Below are positions 13,501-24,741 of a DNA stretch of 64,000 bases, piece by piece. Numbering within the stretch: position 1 is the stretch's first letter; every line of letters begins with the position of its first letter. The stretch spans positions 6,547,822-6,611,821 of the forward strand of contig CM047806.1 of NCBI GenBank assembly GCA_026214975.1, in the 5' to 3' direction. The position numbers were made by a program, and so were the translations under genes. Origin of the DNA: Gentiana macrophylla. Lineage: Eukaryota; Streptophyta; Magnoliopsida; Gentianales; Gentianaceae. The notes beneath the pieces are model-generated. The model made no database searches and had not been told where the DNA came from. It saw only the letters and a program-made list of their open reading frames with translations.

Positions 13501-16500
13501 ATGGGTAGGAAAGTCCCACATCCATAACACTTGGGTCCCTGAATCTAAGCTGAAAGATTTGGCAAAAGAAAGTTGCATAACTACAAGGCAAAGTATGCTC
13601 TGGCCAAAATAAATCTTTGTGAGGGCGGTGGAATATCCATAGCGGTTTATTGCTGTTCGGCCTTCTGGTGACGGTTCAGATGTTGTCTTAGTTAAATGGG
13701 AGGGTCTTCCTTATGATGAATGCTCATGGGAGAAGATAGATGATCCAGTAATTACCAAATTTACCCATTTGTTGGATTTGCATAATAAATATGAACTCCA
13801 AGTACTTGAGAAAGACAATGCCAAGAGCGGGGATATCCGGCGGTTAAACCTTAAAAAGGAGAAGATAGTTGTTCTGTCTGAACAACCTAAGGAGCTTCAA
13901 GGAGGTCAATTATTTCCCCATCAGTTAGAAGCATTGAATTGGTTGCGTAAATGTTGGCAGAAATCTAAGAACGTTATACTTGCAGACGAGATGGGGCTAG
14001 GGAAAACAGTGTCGGCATGTGCTTTCATTTCGTCTTTATACAACGAGTTTAAGGCTACATTGCCTTGTCTAGTCTTGGTTCCTCTTTGCACAATGGGGAA
14101 CTGGATGAACGAGTTTTCGGGTTGGGCTCCGGGGCTTAACGTTGTTGAGTATCATGGCTCAGCTAAAGCAAGAAGCTTGATCCGTGAATACGAATGGAAA
14201 GGGACTACTAGGAAAACATCTTCCTCCAAATTCAATGTCCTTTTAACAACGTATGAAATGGTTCTTGCTGACTCAGCTTGTCTTCGTAAAATTCCATGGG
14301 AAGTTCTTGTGGTTGATGAAGGGCATAGGCTCAAAAACTCCGAGAGCAAGTTGTTTACCATACTGAATAACTTCTCTTTCCAGCATCGCGTATTGATGAC
14401 CGGTACTCCCCTACAGAACAATGTTGGGGAGATGTTTAATCTCTTGCATTTCTTGCAGCCGGATTTATTTCCGTCACAATCTTCATTTGAAGAAAAGTTT
14501 AATGATCTTACAAGTGCCGAAAAAGTTGAAGAATTAAAGAAGCTTGTTTCTCCACATATGCTGCGTAGGCTAAAGAAAGACGCGATGCAGAATATTCCAC
14601 TGAAAACCGAAAGAATGGTTCCTGTTGAGTTGTCGTCAGTTCAAGCTGAGATTTATCGCGCAATGCTCACGAAGAACTACAAGATTTTACGTAGCATGGG
14701 AAAAGGCGTGGAAAAACAATCGCAGCTGAATATCATCATGCAGTTGAGAAAGGTCTGTAATCACCCTTATCTAATACCGGGAACCGAGCCTGAATGTGGA
14801 TCAATCGAATTCCTTCATGAAATGAGAATAAAGGCTTCAGCAAAGCTAAGTTTATTGCATTTGATGCTTAAGGCACTAAAAAAAGAAGGGCATAGGGTCC
14901 TTATATTCTCACAAATGACCAAGTTACTTGATATTTTAGAGGATTATCTAGCCATTGAATTCGGACATGGGACTTACGAAAGGGTCGATGGATCGGTATC
15001 AGTATCTGATCGTCAAGCAGCAATTAACCGGTTCAATCAAGACAAAAGCCGGTTTGTATTCCTCTTGTCAACTCGTGCTTGTGGCCTCGGGATCAATCTA
15101 GCCACTGCTGATACGGTTATTATATACGATTCTGACTTCAACCCACATGCAGATATACAAGCAATGAATAGGGCACACAGGATAGGTCAGACAAACAAAC
15201 TTATTGTCTATAGGCTTTTCGTTCGTGCTAGTGTTGAGGAGCGTATCTTGCAACTTGCTCAGAAGAAATTAATGCTCGATCGGCTTTTCATCAGCAAGTC
15301 CGGTTCCCAGAAAGAACTCGAGGACATTCTAAAATGGGGAACAGATGAACTATTCAAAGACATTTCAAGAAAAGCTGTTGATGAAGAAGATGGGGATCAT
15401 ACCGAACATAAAAGAAAGAGAATTGGAAGCCTTGGAGATGTTTATAAAGATAAATGTGCAGAGAAAACAAGCAAGAATGTTTGGACTGAGGTTGACATAA
15501 AAAAGTTGCTTGACCGATCAAATAACGTCTCATCTTCGTTTGACAACGCTGAACTGGAATCCGAGAACGACATGCTCGGGAGCATAAAGGTACAATCTTT
15601 TATGTTCCTTTTATAAGATTCTTTTTTTTCTTGTATAGACCTAAACACTATTTTGATTCTGTACTCTACAATACAAATCTGAAAAAAGATTCTTGAAGTT
15701 AATGCTCTTGATTTCGAGCTTATTTTTGGATTTTCGGTTTATGATGTCTCAGTCTGTGGAATGGAATGAAGATTCCCTTGATGAACAAGCTGGAGAAGTT
15801 TCAACCTCTATTGCTACGGACACAACCTGTACACAAAAGCGACACGATGACAGAAGATCGTGAAATAGGTAGCAATGAAGAGAACCTATGGGATAAGCTT
15901 CTTCAACAAAGGTAATGAGCTATCTATCCCTCGTGTAACAATATCACGCGTTCTTTTACAGTTTGATTTACTATTCCATGACCTTTTTTTGTTGCTTTTA
16001 AGTTGATGTTGTTGTATCTTCTTAAACCGAACATTTTGTTTAAATGCTAGATGGCAAAACTATAAAGATGAGGAGGAAGAAGCTCTTGGGCGTGGAAAGC
16101 GGCAAAGGAAAACTGTTTACTACAAGGAAGTGCATGTGCTAGATGCTGCTGGAACATTGAAGGAGGTAAATATCAAACATAAAGGGACTAAATTGCACAT
16201 ATTGAAACTTAAGGGACCAAATAATAGATATTAAAACACAGTAAATCAAGAAATGAAATAATAAGGCAGACAAAATCAAGTCTTTTGAATATCAGATGGA
16301 CTATTTGTCAAGTGAAATATATCTGTCAATATGCTATACCATACTATCAAGTGTGCTAAACACTAACATTTATTGTATAGAAAGTTTGTTGTATTTTGTT
16401 CCATCATAACGATTCTACATGTGACCTAACAGGACATTGTGTTAGACGAGTCAGAACCCGAACCCAAAGAAGAAGAAGAACCTGTCAAACAATATTCTAA

Positions 16501-18654
16501 AGCTGGAAGAGCTTTTAAAGCAAAATAGTGAGTTTGTAGTTAAAACTGTTTCTTCTTCTTTTCAATGGATTGTGGTGCTCTTCTTGCTGTAATTATCATT
16601 TGACAGTTCAAATCTTCGAGAAAGACAAAAGAAGAGATTAGCTATGAGGAAGTCTGAAGAATGTGGAAAAGTGTCAGCTGTACAACCTGGGAGTGCCAAG
16701 GTACGGTTTACTCTGTTTCTTTTATCAGATTATCTGTTTTACAGACTCAAACACCGTTTTATTTATTTTGAAGAATCTTTATTCAGAGTGAAATGTATCA
16801 GAATCTATACAATGCATCATTTGAATAGAAATCAGTATTTTTGTGCGGTACATGTATGAAAAAGTAATTGAACTAGAAAGGGCAGGAAACGAAATAATAA
16901 GGCAGACAAAATCAAGCCTTTTAAATACAAGGAGGACTATTTGTGAAGTGAAATATATCTGTCAATATGCTATACCATACTATCGTCTATCAAGTGTACT
17001 AAACACTAACATTTGTTGCATTGAAGGTTTGCTGTATTTTGTTGCATCATAACGATTCTACACGTGACCTTACAGGACATTGTGTTAGACGATTCAGAAC
17101 CTGAAGAAGAAGAACCAGTCAAACAATATTCTAAAGCTGGAAGAGCTTTTAAAGCAAAATAGTGAGTTTGTAGTTAAAACTGTTTCTTCTTCCTTTCAAT
17201 GGATTATGATGCTCTTCTTGTTGTATTATTAACCTTTGTGACGGTGTTTTGCGTGTATTCATTCGACAGTTCAAAGCTTCGAGAAAGACAGAAAAAGAGA
17301 TTAGCCATGAGAAAGTCTGAAGAATGTGGAAAAGTGATGACAGCTGTACAACCTGGGAGTGCCAAGGTATGGTCTACTCCAAGTTTCTTTTATCAGATTC
17401 TCTATTTTACAGACTCAAACACCGGTTTTATCTATTTTACAAAATCTTCATTCAGAGTGAATTAAATCAGAATCTATATAATGCATAATTTGAATAGAGA
17501 AATCTGTATTTTTGTGCGGTACATGTATGAAAATGTAATTGAACTAGAAAGGGCAAGAAACGAAATAATAAGGCAGACAAAGTCAAGCCTTTTGAATACA
17601 AGGAGGACTATTTGTGAAGTAACATGTGTTTCAATACTGTATTATCAAACACTAAGTTTCGTAGCATTGAAATTTTTGCTGTATATTGTTCCATCATAAC
17701 GGTTTTATACATGACCTTACAGGACGGTGCATTACGTGTAACAAAACCCGAAGAAGAAGAAGCTGTGAAAAAATACTCTAAAGCTGGAAAGGGTTTCAAA
17801 GAAAAATAGTGAGTTTGTAGTTAAAAATGATATCTTTTAGTGTGGCTTTTGGCATTTCAGTACATTATGATGCTCTTCTTGCTGTAAAATTCAACCTTTT
17901 TTATAACAGTGTTTTGTTGTATTCTTTCGACAGTGCAATGCTTCGGGATAGGCAGAAAAGGAGATTAGCAACGGAACATGTACAACCTCCTTTGCTGCCA
18001 ATACTATCGAATCAATGGACAGATGATGAGCTGGATCGCCTATGGGTTGGTGTGGGAAGACATGGCCTTGACTGGGATGCAATATTACGAGACCCGCAGC
18101 TTATGCTTTCGTCCTCAAAAAGTAGACAACAACTATCAAGAAGATGGGAGGAGAAGGAACAGATGAAGGCATTGGATGGAGTGAATCCACCATTGCCAAA
18201 TGACGATCATCGCGGAAAATGTTGTTCGTCTTCATCTTCTGTAGGAATCTCGGAAAGATTGATACAGGCCCAAACACTTCAAAGAAGTCCTTCCTCTGCA
18301 TTCAGAAGCTATTCTTTGCTGGGATCCTCCACAGTTTTGCCCTCATCAACCACCTCATCCTCCACATTGACAAATCTACAAACACTTAATATGCACAACA
18401 ACATGCAACTAACTAGTATGAATCCGAATCCCCCTACTCCTGTGCTGCAGAGTAATGAATCTAGTCTCCCTACTCCTGTGCTGTGGAGTAATGAAGCTAC
18501 TCTTAACAGACTAGCTAGTAGTCTGCCCCACTGGCTCCGACCAGTGATATTGGCACGCACCACTGGAAATGCAGCACACGATCATGTAAGACAGCCTGAT
18601 CATGTGGAGGATGATGATTCATCGGAGAAAACAGTATCAGACCATCGTGGCTGA
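10598..18654 (+). CDS. CHD3/CHR4-type chromatin remodeller, copy A (frameshifted in the chromodomain region)
   Basis: An ATP-dependent nucleosome remodeller of the Mi-2/PICKLE-related family, nuclear; closest in memory to plant CHROMATIN REMODELING 4. Exons: 10598-10690, 11737-11910, 12017-12208, 12476-12508, 13108-15589, 15753-15911, 16051-16165, 16433-16527, 16607-16700, 17076-17161, 17270-17366, 17723-17808, 17934-18654. The second and third exons encode a C4HC3 PHD finger (CAIC...CCDKC...WLCPIC). Exon 5 holds two chromodomain-like parts ([15 protein letters not shown] and [15 protein letters not shown]) and a clean SNF2 ATPase with [27 protein letters not shown] and a RAHRIGQ motif VI. 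The last exon carries a SANT/Myb-like stretch ([17 protein letters not shown]) and SLPHWLRP. Frame is lost near 13220-13320, 13571, 13627, 13640 and 15820-15850. As read, translation stops at 13610-13612, before the ATPase. Either a recent pseudogene or assembly error. Confidence 0.8.
10691..11736 (+). repeat. Diverged tandem repeats filling intron 1 of copy A
   Basis: The intron consists of several diverged units of roughly 100-190 bp. Each has recurring words such as GATGATAGTTGTATAA, GTGAATTGGGA, CTTGTGAAAATAGTG, AACGTTAAAACA and GTGTCTTAACGTGTATC. The same words recur in intron 1 of copy B (about 25000-25680), so the array predates the gene duplication. Confidence 0.7.
16240..17933 (+). 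repeat. Intragenic triplication of a two-exon unit
   Basis: Three copies of intron, acidic exon, intron and basic exon follow each other with a spacing of about 640-670 bp. A marker word AGGCAGACAAA(A/G)TCAAG occurs near 16265, 16901 and 17571. Exon pairs are 16433/16607, 17076/17270 and 17723/17934. Each pair enters and leaves in phase 0, so every copy adds about 60-63 residues without breaking frame. The repeated protein has an E-rich start, then [14 protein letters not shown] and [16 protein letters not shown]. Copies 1 and 2 are closest to each other; the third runs into the terminal exon. Confidence 0.85.
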
Positions 18655-19913
18655 TCATTGATTAGTACATTCTTGATTCTGGTTCTGGTTCGAGTAAACC
18701 TGTGCTTATTGAATCCATTAATTGTAGAACCAGTTATTGTTTAGAGCTGTTATGAAGGAAAGAAGAAGATTGTTTGTACAAGGCAGCTAGGCACCTCCTT
18801 TGTTCCTTGTCAGAGCACTTGCAGAAACCGTCTCTCGGCTTGTCAGAGCCGCCCATGTAACGAGACCGAAGCTTCAATCTCAGCATTTCCCAAGGTTGAA
18901 AACAATTCCGACAATACCCTTTTACCTGCAAATACGAACAATTTATTGTCTTACACCAATGCGGTTATACAGAAGAAAACAACTGCTGTTGGCTTATTAT
19001 CACCTTCTCCAGAAGGGTTAAGGTTGGAAGAAGATGATGATGATCCATGTCCTGAGGCTGTTGAGCAGGAAGAAAGAATATCAGAGAGCTTATTACGTGT
19101 TGATGAAAGCTTGTGGTGGATTTCCAATGGAGGAAAAACAACTTGCACAATCCGAAAGTGAAAGTACCGGGCGGGCATTCGAGCAAAACACAGTCGGATC
19201 CTTCTCGATGATGATGAAGTATGTTGAAAGGAACCATCTCAGATCATCATGAAAGCTAGCATCAATGAGGTCAAGATTCTGTCTGAATCTGCAAAGAAAA
19301 GTTAAATGCAGATCAAGCAACATGGTTTTTTCTTCCAGTATCATCACAAAATTTGTACCAAATATCTGTTCATTGCCTAATTAGGCTATTTATATAGCAT
19401 GAACTTTCACTAAATTGTGCTTCTTTTGTTCTTTGTTGGATTTCTTGCTTTATTTACCTAGTTGTATTGTATGTACCCCCGGCTGGTCGATTTACAGATA
19501 CATTTTTGTAAATGTAAGTTATTGCTATTCTCTGTCCCTTGATAAGATTCGTTTTAGAAGAAAGATATATCGTTTTAGAATACCATACCATATGTGCCCA
19601 TTGGTATAAAAGGAAAACATATTTACTCTGTAAATTTTGGGAGATGCCACTTGTTGCAGTCTTCTAAAAAATACCAAAGAAAATAAATTCATTTGGCATC
19701 ATTTTTTCTTAAAGAAACAATATTTTCTCTTTCCTAAAATAAAATAAAAATTATCACACAAAGTAAACATTTTTATTTGATGGAACTCTAGTCCAAAATT
19801 TCATAGCAGCAATCGTTGGACATAAATTCACTTGAAAGTATATTGAATTGATGTCATTTACGTGGTGCCATTAAATATCAAATTGTAGAGGGGTATACGT
19901 GTGTGTATATATA
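18655..19913 (+). other. 3' flank of copy A with an unassigned coding-like stretch
   Basis: After the stop at 18654, the frame read at about 18895-19161 stays open. It encodes an acidic stretch (LEEDDDDPCPEAVEQEE) ending TCTIRK. A second frame at about 19095-19252 continues with GGFPMEEKQLAQSESEST. CHR4-type proteins have long acidic tails, so this may be the real C-terminus reached after a lost frameshift or splice. I do not recognise it. From 19260 to 19913 the DNA is AT-rich with no gene. Confidence 0.35.
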
Positions 19914-22900
19914 TCTATATCTATCTTCATAATAAAAATGCGATGAGATGTTTATAAAAATGTTTCATAATACATAGGTGTTTCCTAAAAAGTGTTTCTA
20001 ACGCCGGTGTTTTATTTTTTTATTCATTTATAGATTTATTATTTATTCATTAATTTCTTATACTTATTCTTCCTTTAATTTTTTTTTTAATAAATAAATA
20101 TGTACGCTTGATTCCAAAAAGCTAACATTTTATTTTTATTTATTTTATGTATTTATCCTTTATATTGATTCCAATTAAAATTTTCCACAAATTTCTTATA
20201 TTTATTCTTATCTTTTAAATTTATTTTTAATAAATACCCTTTTTAGGGATATAATAAATACCCTTTAAATTTATTTTTAATAAATAAATAGACACGTATG
20301 CTTGATTCCAAAATTCGTACGATTTATTTTTATTTATTTATCCTTCAAATTGATTCCAATTAATACACACGCTTGTTACCGAATTTCCAACTATATGTAT
20401 AAGTATGAAACGCCATATTATTTCAAAATGATAATCATTATTACCAATCTATATATATCAAATCAAAGCACTATCAATATCCAAGCAACATGAAAATATC
20501 ATGAATCATCGTCAATTTTATTAATTAACAATAAATAAAAATGCGATAAAATATTTTCCCAAAAAAAAAAGTATCAATATATCCATCCACACTGTATCAA
20601 TATATCATCAATCAACATCAATGTTATTAATTATTTATTTTTAATAATAAAAAAGTATGATGACGCTTCAATCATCGAAAAAGTATTTTCAATCAATATC
20701 ATTCATCAATGTTATTAATTATTTATTTTTAATAATAAAAAGTGTCTTCCGAAAAAGTACTACGTTCGGTATCATTACCATTACCAAGGAGATTAAACAA
20801 TGACAATGCAAAGTGTAGACTTGCATCATCAAGCAAGTATTGAATTGAAGTCGAACACGAAAACAAACTATTGATCTATCATCATGCTATCAAAAGTACA
20901 ATCTATCTATCTATATCTATACCCATAATAAAAGTACGATATGATGTTTCTCCTAAAAATGTTTCCTACGTTATTATTTTGTTTATGAAAAACAAACTAT
21001 TGGTCTATCATCATACTATCAAAAGTACAATCTATCTATTTATATCTATACTCATAATAAAATTGCGATATGATGTCTCTCTCCCATATTGCTTTGATTG
21101 CCATAAGCTAATAAGCCACCTTCCTCTTAGTACAACTCATAATTTTCGGTACATATTTTCCCAACTTGTAAAATTTTCGTTGATATTCCATTACGAACAT
21201 AGCACCCTTCCAGAACTTGTCTGATTGCTTGGGCGGAGGATGTACTCTTGAAGAAAAAGATCCTTAAACTTCTATCATTTAGAAATATTTCCTTTTTTTC
21301 CTCTCTACCATGTCAATCTAATCGTGGGCCCACGGTTTGGCCAGAAGGAGTGTTTGATATTTTCCTCAATGAAGCTTTTAACCTCATCTTCTTTATCCAA
21401 TTCATCTAATCGACCTCTTTAGCGCAATACTCATTTTTATCAATTCAACATACGCCTATAATTTGGAATGGATGAGCCAATCCAATGAAAACTCTATTCG
21501 TAATTGAACATCACGATTTCCCTAGGAAGTGCCCTACTTTTCAACCGGAGATCGTAGCATGTCATCATAGGTTGGGTGAAACTAATGATAATGCATCGAT
21601 TAATTTACTTTTTGTTGATGTTCATTTTTTTACTTTTAGCTCTGTGAATTCTAAGATAAAAGTATCTTGATCATGATGGTTTTGTGTTGATGTGATTGAC
21701 TTGATGTTAGTGGGAATCGTGATGTGGTGATGTCGGGACCCTGGGCATACGAGCTATAGTTGTTGATGTCATCCTTTGAATGATGACATCAACCTAGAGA
21801 AATGACCTAACGGATAGTAGTTAGCTTAGTGATAATTGGCTTAACCTTAATTGAGTCAACTATTATAAATGATGAGCTCTTCAGATGTAATACACAACTT
21901 TTGTCATTAATAAAACCTATCTTTTACTCTCTTCTTCCTTATCTCTCTTTTCTCTACCCAGTCTACTAATTTTTTTTGGAAGACAATTAACCTAGCTTTG
22001 AATTACCAAAAGCTTGACATCTGGTATCAGAGCCATATCATACTCTTATGGAGTCTTCATGGCTGAAAGTGTACACATTTGAAGGCAAAAGAAATGTTGT
22101 AGAAGAACCAAAATAGGTTGGGAGAAGATGTTCATGTTTTCATGGAGGAGGTGCATGAATGTAATATGAAAATTGATGCAGTGCATGCTAAAATGGACAC
22201 ATTCCAGTCATTTATGATTGCAAATCACGCTTCCGTGCAAGCTCGGATGTCACCTATGTTACAAGTGTGGATGAAGAAGACCGATAGAGTGAGTGATACA
22301 TTTTCCACAAACACCTTCGTCGTCATCTCATCAGACTGGAACTCATCCACCATCTCATGATTGTTCGCTACCTATGCCACATAGGTATGAAGCTAACTCA
22401 AGTAAGGTAGATATAAGAAATTTGAGGTAGAATTAAGGTTCTTAATGTCTATTTTCCCTTTTTTAATGGAGAATCACCCAAGGAATAGATACGGCGTAGT
22501 GAAAGATACTTCTAGATGCATGATGTTTCGGATGATCAGAGAGTAGGCTTAGCATAAATGAATTTTTGAGGAAAAGAAGATGTGTGACTGAACCAAATCA
22601 CCATATGTTAATCACAGTTGTAGATGAAAACAGAATGATGAGTGAATTTAAGTGTCCTAACATGCCATGGATCATGCCAGAGGTTAATTTCCAACATATT
22701 GTGAGATTGATGAAGTTGAGAGGCTGTGACATTGTGTTAGGGGTGGATTGGATAAAAAGTTACAGCTATATGGTCTTTGACTTCAACAAAACGGAGGCGG
22801 TTTTCACTATTGAGCGTGAACAAATTAAGCTGAGAAGTTACATAGAAGAAGCTCAACTTAAGATGATCATTTGCAAAAGCTTTTCTAAGAAATTGAGAAA

Positions 22901-23760
22901 TGAGGCCTATAAACTCTTAGGAAGTCTCTATTTGATACAAGAACAGGCTCCGAATCATGTGCCCAGAGAACTAACTCATGTCCCAGAAGAGTATAATGAG
23001 GTGTTTGCGAATTCTCAAGAATTGCCATCAATGTTGGGCTATGAGCATACAATAACATTAAATGAAGGTGTTGAACTTGTGAAAGTAAAACCTTATGAGT
23101 ATACTCACTACCAGAATGATGAAATAGAGTAGTTGGTGGATCAAATGCTACAACGGGGGATTATACAACACAATAATAGCCCATTTACATCACCATAGCT
23201 CCTGGTGAAAAAGAAAGATGGAACATGGAGATGTAAGTGGATTATAGAAGGTTGAATGACTTGATTGTCAATTATACCTTCCATAGTCCTCTAATTGATG
23301 AATTACTGGATGAGCTAGGGAGTAATAGAGTACTTTGTAAAATATACTTAAGGTCTGGATTCCATCAGATTCTGATGAATGAGGATGATTTCTAAAAGAC
23401 TATTGTTGAACTCATCTTGGCCAAATTGAATTCAAAGTGATATCGTAGAAGTATGATGAGATGTCTAAAATGTACCATTTGAGCTTATTGAGTAGTTAAC
23501 AAAGAGTATTTGACGTTGTAATAAAATGTAAGTATAAAAATATGTGTGATTAAAACATAACACAAGTTTTTGGATACATGATATTTTGATGAAATCATTG
23601 TATGAAAATTATCATTGTTTAACATATAATTTTGTTCATTTTCTTTGTTGACCGGATAACATATTTATTTTATAAATTAAACGTATAATCAATAATATAG
23701 ATATAATTTTTAAAAAATATATTAAAACTAATAAAATAGAAGAGCACGTGCATTTTGCTA

Positions 23761-23761
<1 letters not shown>
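19914..23761 (+). mobile_element. Probable non-autonomous Helitron inserted in a TA microsatellite
   Basis: The proposed 5' end TCTATATCTATCTTCATAA begins at 19914, directly after ...ATATATA. The proposed 3' end is GCACGTGC, a short spacer and CTAG at 23758-23761, followed by (TA)n. This is the Helitron pattern: 5' TC, 3' hairpin plus CTRR, insertion between host A and T, no target duplication. Words like the 5' end recur at about 20905 and 21040, suggesting nested or tandem 5' ends. No Rep/helicase frame is seen, so it would be non-autonomous. It lies between the two remodeller copies and contains a broken gypsy element. Termini were called by pattern only. Confidence 0.5.
21755..23460 (+). 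mobile_element. Broken Ty3/gypsy retrotransposon (5' LTR, gag and partial RT)
   Basis: A region ending TTGACA at 22019 looks like a 5' LTR, with a palindromic TGATGTCATC...GATGACATCA near its start. It is followed by TGGTATCAGAGCC at 22022-22034, a textbook initiator-tRNA-Met primer-binding site. Downstream, 22118-22360 resembles a gag start. The 188-residue frame at 22566-23132 contains LGVDWI and leads into RT. Around 23135-23400 one reads DQMLQRGIIQ, then the RT motif DYRRLND, and SGFHQI, broken by stops. The element stops soon after, with no RNase H, integrase or 3' LTR. Confidence 0.7.
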
Positions 23762-23789
<28 letters not shown>

Positions 23790-23794
<5 letters not shown>

Positions 23795-24741
23795 AAATGT
23801 TTGTATATGAACTCAAAACAATGATTACCTCAGTCCTTTTAAATGCAAACCTATAAATAACCATTTACACTACAAGAATCCCAGTTCCTTTTAAAAAACT
23901 TCCACAGCTTTTATGAACAATGTCTGCCTATTCAATCTCCGTAATCCAACTATCTATGTATACTAATTGCAATGAAGAAGATTCCCAAAAAAGATCACAC
24001 CTAATTTCTCCTTAAAAAAAAAAACGAAAAGAAAAAATTGATGTTGATTTCTACACCTTTACGAACTACTATTGTTGTTATGGATTAATGGGGTGTAGAA
24101 AAACGTTGAAAAGATGAAAACTTTGAAACAATAAATTTGTAACGGAAACAATGAAGCAACAAACTAAGCTGTGAAGAACAGATGTGGAGGACAGTCAAAA
24201 TGCTGACACAGAGTCATTGAGGAAGATGACACGTGGATGCATGTCATTGGTTTACACACCTGGGGCCCATTCCCTCTACAACAACTCGTGTGTCAGTGTA
24301 TGTGTTTTTGTTGTTGTGAAGGATGGTTATTTTGTGGTACCCGGGCAGCTCACATAGTTACTCACTTTCCTTATGTGTATATATATACACATACATGTAT
24401 CTATCTCTATATACTATAGTAGGATATCTTCATACCTTTGCCTAGTTCTCTGTATTTCTCTTATAATTCCTATATATATATCCCTTTTGCCTGGTGTGCT
24501 TTTTCACTCATTTCCAGTTATTGGTAGCCAAAAGAGTGATTTTTCAAGTGAATTTTGGCTTTTGATTGATTGGTGAGTTGAAATTTCTATCTGGGCTCTT
24601 TTTTTCTTTTTAATCTGTATTTTTTTTTTATAGAGGTGATATGATTCAATTCCTTCTGTTTCAGTTTTTTAGTGGTATAACCAAAGTTTTTCTTTTCTTT
24701 GCAGGAGAAACAAAGAAAGGATTTTTGGACTAAAAGTAAAA
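23790..24741 (+). promoter_or_regulatory. Promoter and leader of remodeller copy B
   Basis: Duplicate of the copy A upstream region. Shared are CACGTGG at 24230-24236, a TATA-like run at 24379-24388, and a leader intron ending in TTTGCAG just before the exon that carries the ATG at 24742. Confidence 0.5.

Noticed and set aside
23760..23792. TA tract as a regulatory element
   Set aside because: It is better explained as the microsatellite into which the Helitron inserted.
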